A stretch of DNA of 40,820 nucleotides from Zygnema cylindricum (taxonomy: Eukaryota; Streptophyta; Zygnematophyceae; Zygnematales; Zygnemataceae), in NCBI GenBank assembly GCA_037447655.1, contig JBBHKE010003005.1, positions 1 to 40,820 on the forward strand, read 5' to 3'. The translations under genes were made by a program, and so were the position numbers. This document shows positions 19,186 through 29,122 of this stretch, piece after piece (the first letter of the stretch is position 1; each line of letters begins with the position of its first letter). The notes beneath the pieces were generated by a model. That model ran no database searches and was not told the origin of the DNA. It saw nothing but the letters and a program-made list of their open reading frames with translations.

Positions 19186-19905
19186 AAAACTATCTAGAGG
19201 CTTCTTGAATTTTGTAGTCCAATGGGGAGACAGAATTGCAACCTTGTTGTTTACTTGTCTCTCTTGAAGCCTCATGCTGCTTCTTCTCCCTCCTTCATAA
19301 CCTGATGCCAAAATGGAGGGTAATCTCGGATTTTTCCTAACAATTTTATTTTCTCCCATAACCATTGATTCCATTTCCTGTCTTTCATCGTCGTCTTCCT
19401 CGGGTTGATTTGGAAACTGTGGCTCCACAAGGGAGTCATTCTCGGTCAGAATTTTCCCTACATCTGCAATATCATGTTGAATTGATGTACTACTAGAAAA
19501 ATCTAAATCTAGATCATTTCCTAATTCAATTCTAATTTTGACCGTTTTGGTATATTTGAAGGGATGTACCGAATTTGCTTCATCCAAAACTAGGAAGTGT
19601 TTAGCTAGAATGATATCTTCTTTCCCAAGATTGTAAACTCCATATCCCTTGATATTTTCATCATATCTAAATAGATACCCCGACTTTCCTCTTCCATATA
19701 ACTTCCAGTCAGATATTTTTGTACTTAAACTATATACTTGACTACCGAACACCTTAAAGTGAAAGACATCGGGTTTTCTCCCAGTCCATCTTTCATAAGG
19801 TGTTTGACATTTCACCGCCAAGGTGATGACTATATTCTTAAGGTAGTTAGCATTGTTCATTGCATCAGCCCAGAAGCGTTTACTTATCTTCTTATCTGTC
19901 ACCAT
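19183..19905 (-). pseudogene. Copia-3 integrase C-terminal region (240-codon open stretch)
   Basis: This is the longest open stretch of Copia-3. It starts inside the integrase core (KKISKRFWADAMNNANYLKN). It continues with TPYERWTGRKPDVFHFKVFGSQVYSL, GKSGYLFRYDENIKGYGVYNL and the acidic linker ending NPRLPSILASGYEGG. The stop at 19183-19185 is formed by the last bases of the Copia-2 LTR, so the frame ends at the insertion junction. It is a fragment of a once continuous polyprotein. Confidence 0.88.
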
Positions 19906-20580
19906 GCTTCAAGCATTATCACTTAATATCCGATTTAATCTCTCAACTACACCATTTTGTTTCGGATTCTTTGGAACAATCTTTTGGAGTTGAACCACCT
20001 CTTCTTTTAGAAAATCCTCAAATTGATTAGAATTATATTCCCCACCATTATCACTCCTCACTCTTTTTATAAGAGTTTCATGAAGCTTCTCACTCCATGC
20101 GTTATACTCGTTAAATTAAACTGGTGCTTCAAAATTTTGCCTTCAAAAAATAGACTCTGGAATTCCTAGACTAGTCATCAATAACACTAAGCATGTATCT
20201 CCTCCCTCCAACTAATGGCACTTTGGATTGTCCCCATATGTGATTATGGACTAGATCTAGGACCTTTTCCCCCCTTATAGGTTGCATTTTTTGGAAAAGG
20301 CAATCTATGGGTCTTGAGGAGATCCACTACAGTCACCAAAAGTCTCATTACCCCCAAACTGAATTCCCTCAACTACCCCCATCTTCTTCATTTTCTTTGG
20401 TCTATCTAAATGCATATGCCCAAATCTTTTATGCCATAACATTATGTCATTTACACCGGCATAGTAAACTTCCTTCTTTTCAATACCCAAATTCACCAAG
20501 TATTCCTTGGCTACCATTTAACTGTAAAGTATGCTTCATCCTCATACCTAGCTGTAGAGACTCCTTTCATGGTATTAGTC
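19906..20580 (-). pseudogene. Copia-3 integrase core and pre-integrase, mutated
   Basis: The Glu (complement of 19942-19944) and the second Asp (complement of 20050-20052) are in place with 35 residues between them. The first Asp is replaced: the HMDIWG motif reads H-N-H-I-W-G (around 20238-20255), so catalysis is lost. The upstream HHCC module keeps LWHKRFGHMHLDRPKK, but its second Cys pair is damaged (CSGSPQ). Several frameshifts occur around 20100-20180. Confidence 0.85.
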
Positions 20581-20860
20581 TCATTTATCATCTAAAACTG
20601 ATGTGAGATAAGGTTTTGTTCGTTGTGAATGTAAAGAACATTGAAAACTGACTATTGATATCTTACCATCTACTAAGACTTTCAGATCCACAAATCCCAC
20701 TAAGCTGGTAGTTATTACTCTCCCATCCCTATACTCTATCTCCACAAAAGGGATCTTTCTCATTTTAGCAAGCATCTGTTTCCCTCTAAACATGTGCATA
20801 AAGGCATCTGAGTCAATATTCTAACCTTTTTCGGGTTTGGGTCTCATTATCGTGTCCCTT
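20581..20860 (-). pseudogene. Copia-3 protease
   Basis: VEIEYRDGRVITT, LVGFVDLKVLVDGKISIV and MHMFRGKQ align with Copia-1 and Copia-2. The active-site box reads D-S-D-A at about 20805-20818, so the Gly is replaced by Asp; a stop lies just upstream. Inactive. Confidence 0.8.
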
Positions 20861-21795
20861 GACTTGTGTTGTCACAAGTGCCTTCTTCTTTCCTCCAGTA
20901 GATCCACCAATCTGTCTTTCCTTAATTCTCATCTCCGTTCCTCCATCAAAATTTCCATAAGGTTACTTGGAATCATTATTTCTTGAGTGAGTTCTTGCAA
21001 CCAATGCTTGAACACTCTTACCTCCTCTCCAAATTTTCATTGTATATTCTGCGATTGAAATCATCCCAAAAACGGAATTTCATACCCATCGATTGTCTGG
21101 CAGATCCTGTACTGTGTTAAGAATGTTCTCATAGTAATCCGGCAGCTTCATGAGTAAAGTATTCACCTTTTCTTTCTCGATCTCCTGTTTTCTAGCACTC
21201 TTCGGTCCATAAACAACCCGGACAACTTGTTAAAAGAATCAAACATCTTTCCTCCTTTGTAGGCATATCGTTGAAACTTCTAATCAGCCAGTTGTCGTTG
21301 CTAAATCGTTCCACTCTTGTAAATTTTTACAAGAGCCTCCCACATATCGGCTGCCTTCACCACATTGGGGTGAGGAGTAGCAATTGCATCAGTCAGCTGT
21401 CTGAGAATAAAGTGAGTTGCCACCATGTTGTTGTAATCCTAGATTTCATTATCATTCGCCTCTGTTTTTGGAACAACTCCTACGTGTATAGATTTAGTAG
21501 CTATTGGTGTTAGCTTTTCTTTTCGCTTCTCCTTGCCTTTATCCAACACAATGCCTTCTCCATCATCATCTATCTCAACTCTTTGGTTAGATCGTCTTAC
21601 GAATCTGGCTCCTCAAAAACCTGGTGGAACTCCTAGATTTACAGATGGGGCACGGCACACGACCACTCACAATGTCTCATAGACATTTTTCAAGAAGTGT
21701 ACCTTTCACCATAATCTCATATTATATCAACCCCGTTCCATTAGAAATGGGCACCCTAGAATGTGGGCCTATAACTTGTAGTTTTGTGGCCTCCA
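20861..21795 (-). pseudogene. Copia-3 Gag, start overlapping the LTR, zinc knuckle lost
   Basis: The frame begins in the LTR and crosses its inner edge as KLQVIGPHSRVP (about 21745-21790), homologous to FQVMGPPSRVP in E1. The core shows EALVKIYKSGTI-QRQL and AYKGGKMFDSF. Near 20930-20990 the sequence goes from the NPYGNFDGG region straight to EMRIKERQIGG...GKKKALVTTQV. In Copia-1 a CCHC knuckle lies before the same KKKAFVATQV, so about 25 codons with the knuckle appear to be deleted. Many stops. Confidence 0.75.
21761..21776 (-). promoter_or_regulatory. Copia-3 primer-binding site, decayed half-tRNA type
   Basis: The 16 bases next to the LTR edge match the E1 site (15728-15743) at 12 of 16 positions, keeping the GTGGGCC and ATAAC cores. 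Confidence 0.65.
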
Positions 21796-22706
21796 CTGGC
21801 CCACGGAATGTGCAGCTTATGTAAAGCCTATAATACAATGTTTGCCTGTTTTTCTTTCCCATTGAAAAAGTGCTAACAAATCAAACAAATATTTTGACCA
21901 ACCTCACCTTTACGAGGGCCCTACTCCCCTAAGTTAGTTGCAAAAGAAATCTCTGAAATTGCTCCCCTGGGTAGTTAACTATAGTTGATCCAAAATGGTA
22001 TATTTATACATAAGCACTCTCAGAGAGAGGCGTCCCAAAAACTTACTAAGTATTAATTCATAGATCCCTCTCTAAACCCCCTACCACTGATGTACCTAAC
22101 CAATCAAAAGTTTGCACAACCAATCAAAAGACTGTATAGTAGAAGAAGGTAAAGATGTTGTTGTACTTCTTGTAAGGCCATGGTACGGTATAGCTGTCCC
22201 GTTGACTCTTTGTCGTGCATGAGAGACAAGCAAGCGAACATGCATCAAAACTTGGAAAGTCATGCTCACAAACATATACAACAACGAAAATATATATGAA
22301 AATGCAAAAAATATATACACCAAGAGAAGCAATAAAGGTGAAAATGACCCAAAGAAAGAAGGGGAAAGAGAGAAGGGGAAGAATACTCCCCTTGAGTGAA
22401 GTGGACCAAATAATTTAAACTAAGCCACGAGGTAGCCACTAGGCTTTCGGGTCTTCCACGTATTCTCCACAAGAGTTATCTCAAAGGAAAGCAACAAAGC
22501 AAAATAATCACTTCCAACCAAAACCAAAAAAATCGCATTTAACCAAAAATGACACTTTTCCAAGAAAACCAAAATGCCACACACCTAAATACACTCAAAC
22601 AAACCGTTCAGTTGTCCGGAGAACAGTGTAGCTTGAAAGAAAATGCCACACCTCAAGCCTCCACTCCACCAATCGCCACAAAGACAAATTTGGAGGGAAA
22701 CCTTCC
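21777..22706 (-). repeat. Copia-3 5' LTR, partial or with unknown outer part
   Basis: The inner edge is TGTAGTTTTG at 21777. A TATA-like box (complement of about 21993-22003), TCTCAGAGAGAGGC (about 22019) and CTCTCTAAACCCCCTACCACTGATGTAC-type blocks match the E LTR. Similarity fades after about 22200. From 22200 to 22706 the DNA is A-rich with no gene seen; it may be LTR U3 or older flanking DNA. Confidence 0.65.
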
Positions 22707-23192
22707 TGTAACAGGGTTACAGAGTTGGGCACTTAGTGGCTAAGGTTAGACTGGTATAGTTGCGGTCCCAGAGCAGCGCAGCTGCGATTCCAGACCAGCC
22801 CGGCATAGTAGTATAGCAACTTAGCGGCGTAGCAAATTAGTAGCGCAGGAACGTAGCATCGCAGCATAGCAACGCCGCAGAATGTAGATTGAGCTGTATA
22901 GTTCTAGAAGGAAGTTTTGGATCGATCTCGGTTGACCGTGAAGGTCCACATGTACAGCTGTAAAATACTAGGTTGACTAGCGGTTAGTTAGTTTAAATAG
23001 TCGAGTAGACCTAGTGAATGGAAACTCCTTCTGTAGACCTTTGGAACGAGCGCAAACCTTGTAATCTCTTCCAAATAATAAAGTGCAACCTTATCTGTCA
23101 GTGTTGTGTACTCCTACTGTTGCTACAGGAAGATCCTTGGTTTTTTCCGCTGTACATTGTGACGTGATGTGGTGTACTCGTGCCCTTTTACA
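22707..23192 (+). repeat. Gypsy-A 5' LTR
   Basis: TGTAACAGGG to CTTTTACA, 486 bp. It is roughly 90% identical by eye to 34807-35295. A TTTAAATAG TATA-like site lies near 22992 and an AATAAA poly(A) signal near 23079. An AGC-rich short-period string (TAGCAACTTAGCGGCGTAGCAAATTAGTAGCGCAG and on) occupies about 22805-22880. Confidence 0.92.
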
Positions 23193-23193
23193 C

Positions 23194-23205
23194 TGGTATC
23201 GGAGC
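23194..23205 (+). promoter_or_regulatory. Gypsy-A primer-binding site (initiator tRNA-Met 3' end)
   Basis: TGGTATCGGAGC lies one base after the LTR. It matches the canonical TGGTATCAGAGC at 11 of 12 bases. Confidence 0.92.
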
Positions 23206-23226
23206 TACTACCCGTGACTCGACAGC

Positions 23227-24190
23227 ATGGATGAACACGATGTATCCACTAGAGAAATGTTGGCGCAAGTTCTCAGGGAGTTGGAAAGTGTGAGATTACA
23301 GAACGCGCAGCTGAGTAACACCGTCACAGCCTTGGAGTCTCGTCTAGGGGAGCGACCCCATGGAGGCATGGAGAGAGACTCCCAGAGACCGAAATTAAGG
23401 CTTCCCGACGAGTTTGACCCTGCAAGACACAATAACCTTGACTCATAGCTATTCTCCGTTGCGAACTATCTCGAGAATTTTCCTAGCCTATCAGATCGTG
23501 AGAAGATTCACTACGCGGGTGGTCTTCTTAAAGGGGCAGCGGGGGCATGGTGGAGGACATTGGTCGAGGACGATGAGTTCCTGACCGTCTGGGCGCTCTT
23601 CGTTCAACTCCTCCGCGACACTTGGTACCCGTCAACACGGTGAAGGCGACGAGAGATAAGATCGTATTATTGAAGCAACGATCTTCAGTGATGGAGTTTA
23701 CGCAACGGTTCTTGGAGTGCAAACTTCAAATACCTACGATGACGGAGGATGAAGCCGTGGATCGCTACGTGAAGGGGCTTAAGTCGTCTATTCGTAGACA
23801 TGTGGAACAATGGCTTGCTCGGGAAAGCACGACTCCTACTCTCTCGGCAATCATCCAGTTTGGGGAGCGGACCGATTCGGTCGACTTTAACCTCCAAAGA
23901 CCTTATCACTACGAGTCGAGCAATAGCGGAGGAAACCAACGAGACAACGGTCCAACCCCCATGGAGCTCGGCGCAATTAATAAGGATAAGGAAGCGGTCA
24001 ACGTCCTGCAGAGAAAGAAGAAAACTACCAAGACCAAAACCAACGACTTATCCTCGAGAAAATCCAGCGGATGAGGCAAAATGGCCTATGCTTCCAGTGC
24101 GGTTCTCCAAATCATATGGCTCGAGAGTGTCCAAAACGGAAAGGTCCCAAAAAGGGAAACCTTACTGTTATGAGGTTAGCCGGTGAAGGA
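23227..24190 (+). pseudogene. Gypsy-A Gag with CCHC knuckle
   Basis: The first ATG after the primer-binding site is at 23227. A short coiled-coil-like N-terminus (REMLAQVLRELESVRLQNAQL) precedes the retrotransposon Gag domain: LFSVANYLENFP, GGLLKGAAGAWW, then VMEFTQRFLECKLQIP and AVDRYVKGLKSSIRRHV. A TAG at 23446-23448, a frameshift around 23620-23640 and another near 24060 break it. The zinc knuckle CFQC...NHMAREC is at 24089-24130. It would form the particle and bind element RNA. Confidence 0.92.
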
Positions 24191-25546
24191 GGAGACCCTT
24201 TTATATTTCGGGGTCAAATAGGAGTGAGTGCAGCTAACTTCATGGTGGACTCCGCAGCATCGCGGAACTTCACTAACGAGGCGACGGTGAAAAGGTTGAA
24301 ACTTCCTCTTGTGGTACTAAAAGATCATCAGTCGGTACAATTGGCCGACGGAAGTTCCTTATCCATTACCCATCGTACTCCGCGATTACGCATCGGAATC
24401 GGGAAATTCTGATGGTATGACACGCTTCATGTATTGCCTCTTGGGGACCATGAGGTAATCTTCGGGAAACCGTGGCTGCAAAAATGGAATCCGACGATCG
24501 ATTGGAGAAGTGGCGCCATGAGAGTGAAGAAAGGTGAAGAAGAGTTTGAGGTACAAGCGGGAGCGGCTGGTAAGGGAGCGGAAGAGGGACATCTGCTTTC
24601 GGCCTTACAGCTCAAGAGGGCACTCAAGAAAGGGGAAACGATTGGTATGGCGGTCGTCCAGCCAATGGAGGAGGTGAAGGAGGAGATCCTGGAAAAATGG
24701 AAGAAGAAGGACCCCAACTTCGACTCCAAAGAAAGTGACGACATTGAAAAGACTTCCGAAGAGGCCCCGGAAGTCGTGACAAAACTTCTCGAGGAGTATG
24801 CAGATGTATTTCCCACGAAGCTCCCCGAAGGATTACCTCCGAAGCGCGCAGTAGACTATAGGATAGAGCTTGTTCGTGGAGCGGTACCCTCGGCTAATCG
24901 GATGTACAAGATGAGCTACACCGAGTTGGACGAACTGAAAAAGCAACTCGCGGAGTTGGTCAAAGCCGGAGCAATCGAACCGAGCAAGTCACCGTATGGA
25001 GCCCCCGTTCTCTTTGTGAACAAGAAAGATGGAGGTTTGCGTATGTGTATAGACTACCGAGCGCTGAACAAATTAACGGTGAAGAATGCGTACCCCCTAC
25101 CGAGGATAGACGAATTGTTGGATCAACTTCGAGGTGCTAAATATTTTTCGAAAATAGACTTGCGGAGCGGCTACCACCAGATTAGAATTGCCAAGGAAGA
25201 TGTGGAGAAAACGACGTTCAGAACTCGATACGGTCATTTCCAGTTTCGGGTAATGCCGTTCGGGTTGACTAACGCATCGGCAACCTTTTTGCATTTAATG
25301 AATTCCATCTTTCGGCAATATCTGGACGCGTTTGTGATCGTCTTCCTAGACGACATACTGGTGTATAGCCGAACGCAGGAGGAACATATGAAGCACTTAC
25401 GGACGGTCCTCCAAGTCCTTCTGGAAAATAAGTTGTACGCAAAAAGAAGTAAGTGTGACTTCTTCAAGGAGAAAATTGATTTTTTAGGCCATGTGGTGAG
25501 CCGGGACGGAATCGCAGTGGATCCAAACAAGACAAGGGCAGTTAAG
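24191..25546 (+). pseudogene. Gypsy-A protease and reverse transcriptase (to insertion)
   Basis: The protease shows MVDSAASRNF (Asp codon 24248-24250); the usual Gly after D-S is Ala. A TGA at 24410-24412 interrupts an otherwise single frame that continues to 25546. The LGKPWL-type motif ([12 protein letters not shown]) follows, then [57 protein letters not shown] and the catalytic FLDD (Asp pair 25349-25354). The frame is cut at 25546 by the solo LTR S, with TTAAG at 25542-25546 as target site. Confidence 0.94.
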
Positions 25547-26284
25547 TGTTGTTTTTAGAAAGCTTTAGTCCTCTTTATGCCTCAGCTGTGAGAGAGAGCT
25601 GTTCAGGACTTAAGCTATTTTTGGTTGAGTTCGGTTCAATACTTACCGAAATTAGTGTGACAGTGAAGTTGGGAGTTCACGGTTCATTCACACTTGGGAC
25701 ACGTGTCGTCACTTGGGAGAATGCGTGAGTATGTCCTCCGTGGACGTACGGAAATTCGGCAGGACCACTGGACTTCGTAAAGTCAATTCTACGGTGCCAA
25801 ATCCTCTAATCGGACCGTTGACAGCCGCCGCCAACAAATAGTGACGAGGCGTGACTAGATCATTATCACTTTACGTTGTCTTAACTTCGGTGTAAATATT
25901 TGTGATAGAATGTTAGATGTACGGCTGGAATGCCTCCGTACAGGTTAGTGTAGTTTCGGTGTATAAAAGTAGGACTTAGCGAATTTGATTTTTAGGAACA
26001 AATGATATGAAAACTGTACACTCAGTTTTATGTAATTTCATTTCAACATATCTCACAGATTTGTGAGCGGAATTGATTGAAATTTTGTGTGTGTGTTCCT
26101 TTGTATGTTTGCTACATTGTGGCGAATATTCAGGACGTTTGGAGCGTTTTTCTGAAAGTTATAGTCTGTCAAAGTTTCTGTTCAGCCATCGGTATTTGTG
26201 GAAGCTTTCTCTCTTGATTTGTTCTACGATGACTACTGCTGCGTCTTCTTCATCTTCAGTGCCAGTAATTGTGTCAGAACAACA
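25547..26284 (+). repeat. Solo LTR S inserted in the Gypsy-A RT
   Basis: 738 bp, with perfect 7-bp inverted ends TGTTGTT...AACAACA and a TTAAG duplication on both sides (25542-25546 and 26285-26289). TATAAAA is at 25962-25968, with a TGTACGG...CCGTACA inverted repeat at 25918-25942 just upstream. The block from that repeat to GTAGGACTTAG also occurs in D1 and D2, so S is probably a distant relative of LTR family D. Confidence 0.92.
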
Positions 26285-26289
26285 TTAAG

Positions 26290-27141
26290 GAGTGGCCGCA
26301 GTCGGCGAATATTAAAGAGTTACGGAGCTTTCTAGGACTATGCTCCTATTATCGACGTTTTGTCCAAGGTTTCGCAAAAATCGCTGCACCGCTCACGGAA
26401 TTGCTCAAGAATGACGTGCCCTATGATTGGAAAGCGACATAGGGGCAGCCTTTAACACGCTAAAGGAACGGTTGGTTACCGCCCATGTGTTAGCTGTGCC
26501 TGACCCGGACTTACCTTGGAAGATGATTACAGACGCTAGCGATACGGCTATTTGAGCGATCCTTATGCAAGATCAAGGGGAAGGCCTTCAACCCATCGCT
26601 TACGACAGTCGAAAACTAAAGGCAGCAAAGCTGAACAGGGCCACCCATGAGAAAGAGACAATAGCTATCATCAATGCGCTGGAGGTTTGGAAGTGTTACG
26701 TTCAAGGGAAACGGATCACGATTATCACGGATCACCACGCCTTACAATATCTCCAAACCCAGCCGAAGTTGTCCAAGAAACAAGTGCGCTGGATGACGTT
26801 TCTGCAGACCTTCGGCCCGGAACTTGTTATAGAATATAAGCCGGGCAAAACGAACCCGGCGGATGCGCTGTCAAGAAGACCCGGAGTCGCTGCGCCAGTA
26901 GCGGAGCAAAGACCACAAGCATCGCAGCATGGGAACGTAAGCTCTGTGAAAGAGAACACCGCAGCGTCGACCGCAGCGCAAGATCCGAAACTCAGCGCAG
27001 TCACCAGTACGGTGCAGGTGGACGAACAGTGGTTAGGTCAGATAAAGGCCGCCTATGACGACGATGATTCACTAAAGGAACTCATTAAACGGAAGGTACT
27101 CGTTCGAACCGCCAATGGTATGTGGCGATACAGAGTGAGTA
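26290..27141 (+). pseudogene. Gypsy-A RT thumb and RNase H
   Basis: The RT connection resumes as [24 protein letters not shown]. RNase H follows with ITDASD (about 26530), a TGA near 26552, then RKLKAAKLNRATHEKETIAI, ITDHHALQYLQ and the typical end KTNPADALSRRP (about 26848-26880). A frameshift lies near 26440. Beyond it, an Ala/Gln/Ser-rich linker leads to the integrase. All four acidic boxes of RNase H can be seen. Confidence 0.92.
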
Positions 27142-28200
27142 AGACAACACGGCTTTATGTGCCAACAAATACGGAACTCCGTCACACGATTCTTAAAATG
27201 AGTCACGACGAGCCGCTCATTGGACATTTTGGGCGGGATTAAACAACCGCACGTGTTGCTGAGGCATATTACTAGCCAAACATGACTCGAGACATTGCAG
27301 AATATGTCCGGACGTGTGACTCTTGTAATAGGAACAAAACGGATTCAGGGCAACAAGGTCTGTTACAACCCCTTCCGATACCATCTGTTCCTTCAGAGGC
27401 GATTTCGATGGATTTCATCGTGGCCCTTCCACTGACTAAGGGGGGCTACGACTCAATCTTCGTCCTCGTGGATTACCTGACGAAAATGGCACATTTTCTA
27501 CCCACGTCCACCACAGCTACTACACGAGATATCGCGGACTTATTCTTTCGAAGATATTCCGCCATCACGGACTTCCAAAAAGGATCGTCTGCGACCGCGA
27601 TCGTAAAATCGTGAGCCACTTTTGGCAAAATCTATTTGCGTTATGTGGCACACAGCTGGCCATGTCCATAGCCTACCACCCTCAAACTGATGGTCAGACT
27701 GAAAGGGTGAATCGAACATTGGAGGAAGCGTTGCGGGCTTATGTCTCGGTGCACCAAACGGATTTGGTGGACCATTTAACAGCGATCGAGGTAGCATACA
27801 ACAGTGCAGTGCACTCGTCAACGAATCCTACGTCATTCTCCCTCAATGGACGACAACCCACTCTACCCCAAAACGTATTGGTAGCGGACTGCCAAACACC
27901 GGCAGCTGAGAACTTTGCCAAAACACTGCAAGGAAACTTGGAAAAGGCGGCTAAGGCGCTCCAAATGGCAAAGGATCGTCAAAAGTCGCAGGCCGACGCT
28001 CATCGGAAAGACACCGTCTTTAGCGTGGGGGACAAAGTTCGCCTTAATATGGCAAACCTCTCCTTGTCGGGTGCCCTCTCTCAAAAGTTGGCACCGAAGT
28101 TCACGCGACCGTTCACCATTCTTTCCCGTGTAGGCGACGTGGCTTACAAAGTGCATATTTCGACGGACTGGAATATCCACAATGTCTTCCATGTTTCCCT
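27142..28200 (+). pseudogene. Gypsy-A integrase
   Basis: The H2C2 zinc finger (LRHTILKMSHDEPLIGHFG...CDSCNRNK) and the core residues D (SMDFIVALP), D (CDRDRK) and E (TERVNRTL) are present. Compared with Gypsy-B it has a TAA at 27240-27242 (AAA in B), a TAG near 27273 (TGG in B) and a one-base deletion near 27555 that shifts the frame. The C-terminal part with GDKVRLNM (about 28027) and the HNVFHVSLLKPF block (about 28176) is intact. Confidence 0.93.
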
Positions 28201-28269
28201 TCTTAAACCATTCCGCGATCCTGATTCGCTGTTCCCTAATCGACGAAGAAATACTCCTTTACCACCCGT

Positions 28270-28582
28270 TCGGGGAACCTCGGACAAGTATGAAGTAGAA
28301 GAGATCCTTCAGTCATGCCACTCTCAGAATTCCAACTCCACCCAATATTTGGTGCGTTGGAAGGGCTACGGTGCTGAGGACAACTCTTGGGTGGACAGGG
28401 GGATCCTCATTCTCCGGAGTTGCTGTGCCGGTTTCAACGGAGTGAGGAAACTCAGCTTTACCGGAGGGGCAATCGCAACGACCGCAATAAAGGTGGGAAT
28501 CGCAGTGTCGCAACCATCGCAATTATCTTGGGAACGCGGCAAAGGAACGCAGCGGCGATGTTACCACACCGTAGCGCTGTAG
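28270..28582 (+). pseudogene. Gypsy-A chromodomain, damaged C-terminal half
   Basis: YEVEEILQS...QYLVRWKGYGAEDNSWV matches the chromodomain, which in this clade targets integration to methylated-histone chromatin. After SWV an indel shifts the frame and the expected LHAPELLRRFQ block is lost. The ORF ends at 28582, shortly before similarity to Gypsy-B stops. Confidence 0.9.
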
Positions 28583-28630
28583 CAGCGCAGCCACCGCAGC
28601 GCAACATGGTTTCGATGCTGTCAAAGGTGT

Positions 28631-29122
28631 CGAGCGTGCCCGAGAAACCCAAGGGAAGGGCCTGCTGCCCGGAATGGCCGGTCTCGGCGTCCTGCAAAGA
28701 ACCCACCAATGCGAATGCTTCCCATAATAATGATAATGCCCACTGCTGACCCCATCCCTCCCAATAGGCATGCATGCACAGATAGGAGAGGCACAAGGAT
28801 AGGGAATAGGGATGAGTGCATGGGAAGGCGAAAAGATCTCCCCTCCCCCCTTACTTTCCCCATTAAGCCGGGGAAAGGGGTTGGGTTCTCGGTAATCGGG
28901 TCGGTGCCCCAATTCCCGCTTATTCCACGGGAAGTCTATAGCATTCGTTCCCTCAAAACCCACTGTTTCGATACAAGGAAATGGCAGTTTTGCTCCGGGA
29001 AGTCCACGCCAAAGCAAAAGAGACTACAAGTGAAGACACAAATGCACTACCACGTGGACATATAAAAATAAATAGGAATGGTTGTTTCAGATTTAACAAT
29101 ATCACCTTGACCACAGAAATAA
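28631..29122. other. GC-rich segment of unknown origin between Gypsy-A and E2
   Basis: The first 350 bases are clearly richer in G+C (runs of CCCTCCCC and GGGGAAAGGGG) than the flanking elements; the last 130 are AT-rich. Minus-strand frames are open over 28523-29017 and 28621-28863. The latter translates to a hydrophobic stretch (VGIIIIMGSIRIGGFF), but I recognise no family. It may be captured genomic or organelle DNA, or filler from break repair. Confidence 0.4.

Larger units (their letters stand above)
19186..22706 (-). mobile_element. Copia-3: 5' half of a minus-strand copia element
   Basis: Read on the minus strand, it holds part of a 5' LTR, Gag, protease, pre-integrase and integrase. 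It is then cut within the integrase-RT linker at 19186, where the Copia-2 LTR ends. RT and RNase H are absent from the window. The Gag start design and primer-binding site match E1. The outer limit of its LTR is uncertain: Gypsy-A starts at 22707. Confidence 0.85.
22707..28630 (+). mobile_element. Gypsy-A: chromovirus (Ty3/gypsy), 5' LTR to chromodomain
   Basis: The order is 5' LTR, primer-binding site, Gag, protease, RT, RNase H, integrase, chromodomain: the gypsy order, with integrase after RT. It has several nonsense codons and frameshifts, and the solo LTR S splits the RT. Sequence similarity to Gypsy-B stops near 28630 and unrelated GC-rich DNA follows, so its own 3' end and 3' LTR are missing. 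The left flank CTTCC does not match the TTTAG right of the 3' LTR at 35295, so the two outer LTRs are not from one simple insertion. Confidence 0.93.

Noticed and set aside
28523-29017. 164-codon minus-strand ORF in the GC-rich filler
   Set aside because: It runs across the Gypsy-A boundary, has no recognisable motif, and two overlapping frames are equally open, as expected in GC-rich DNA.
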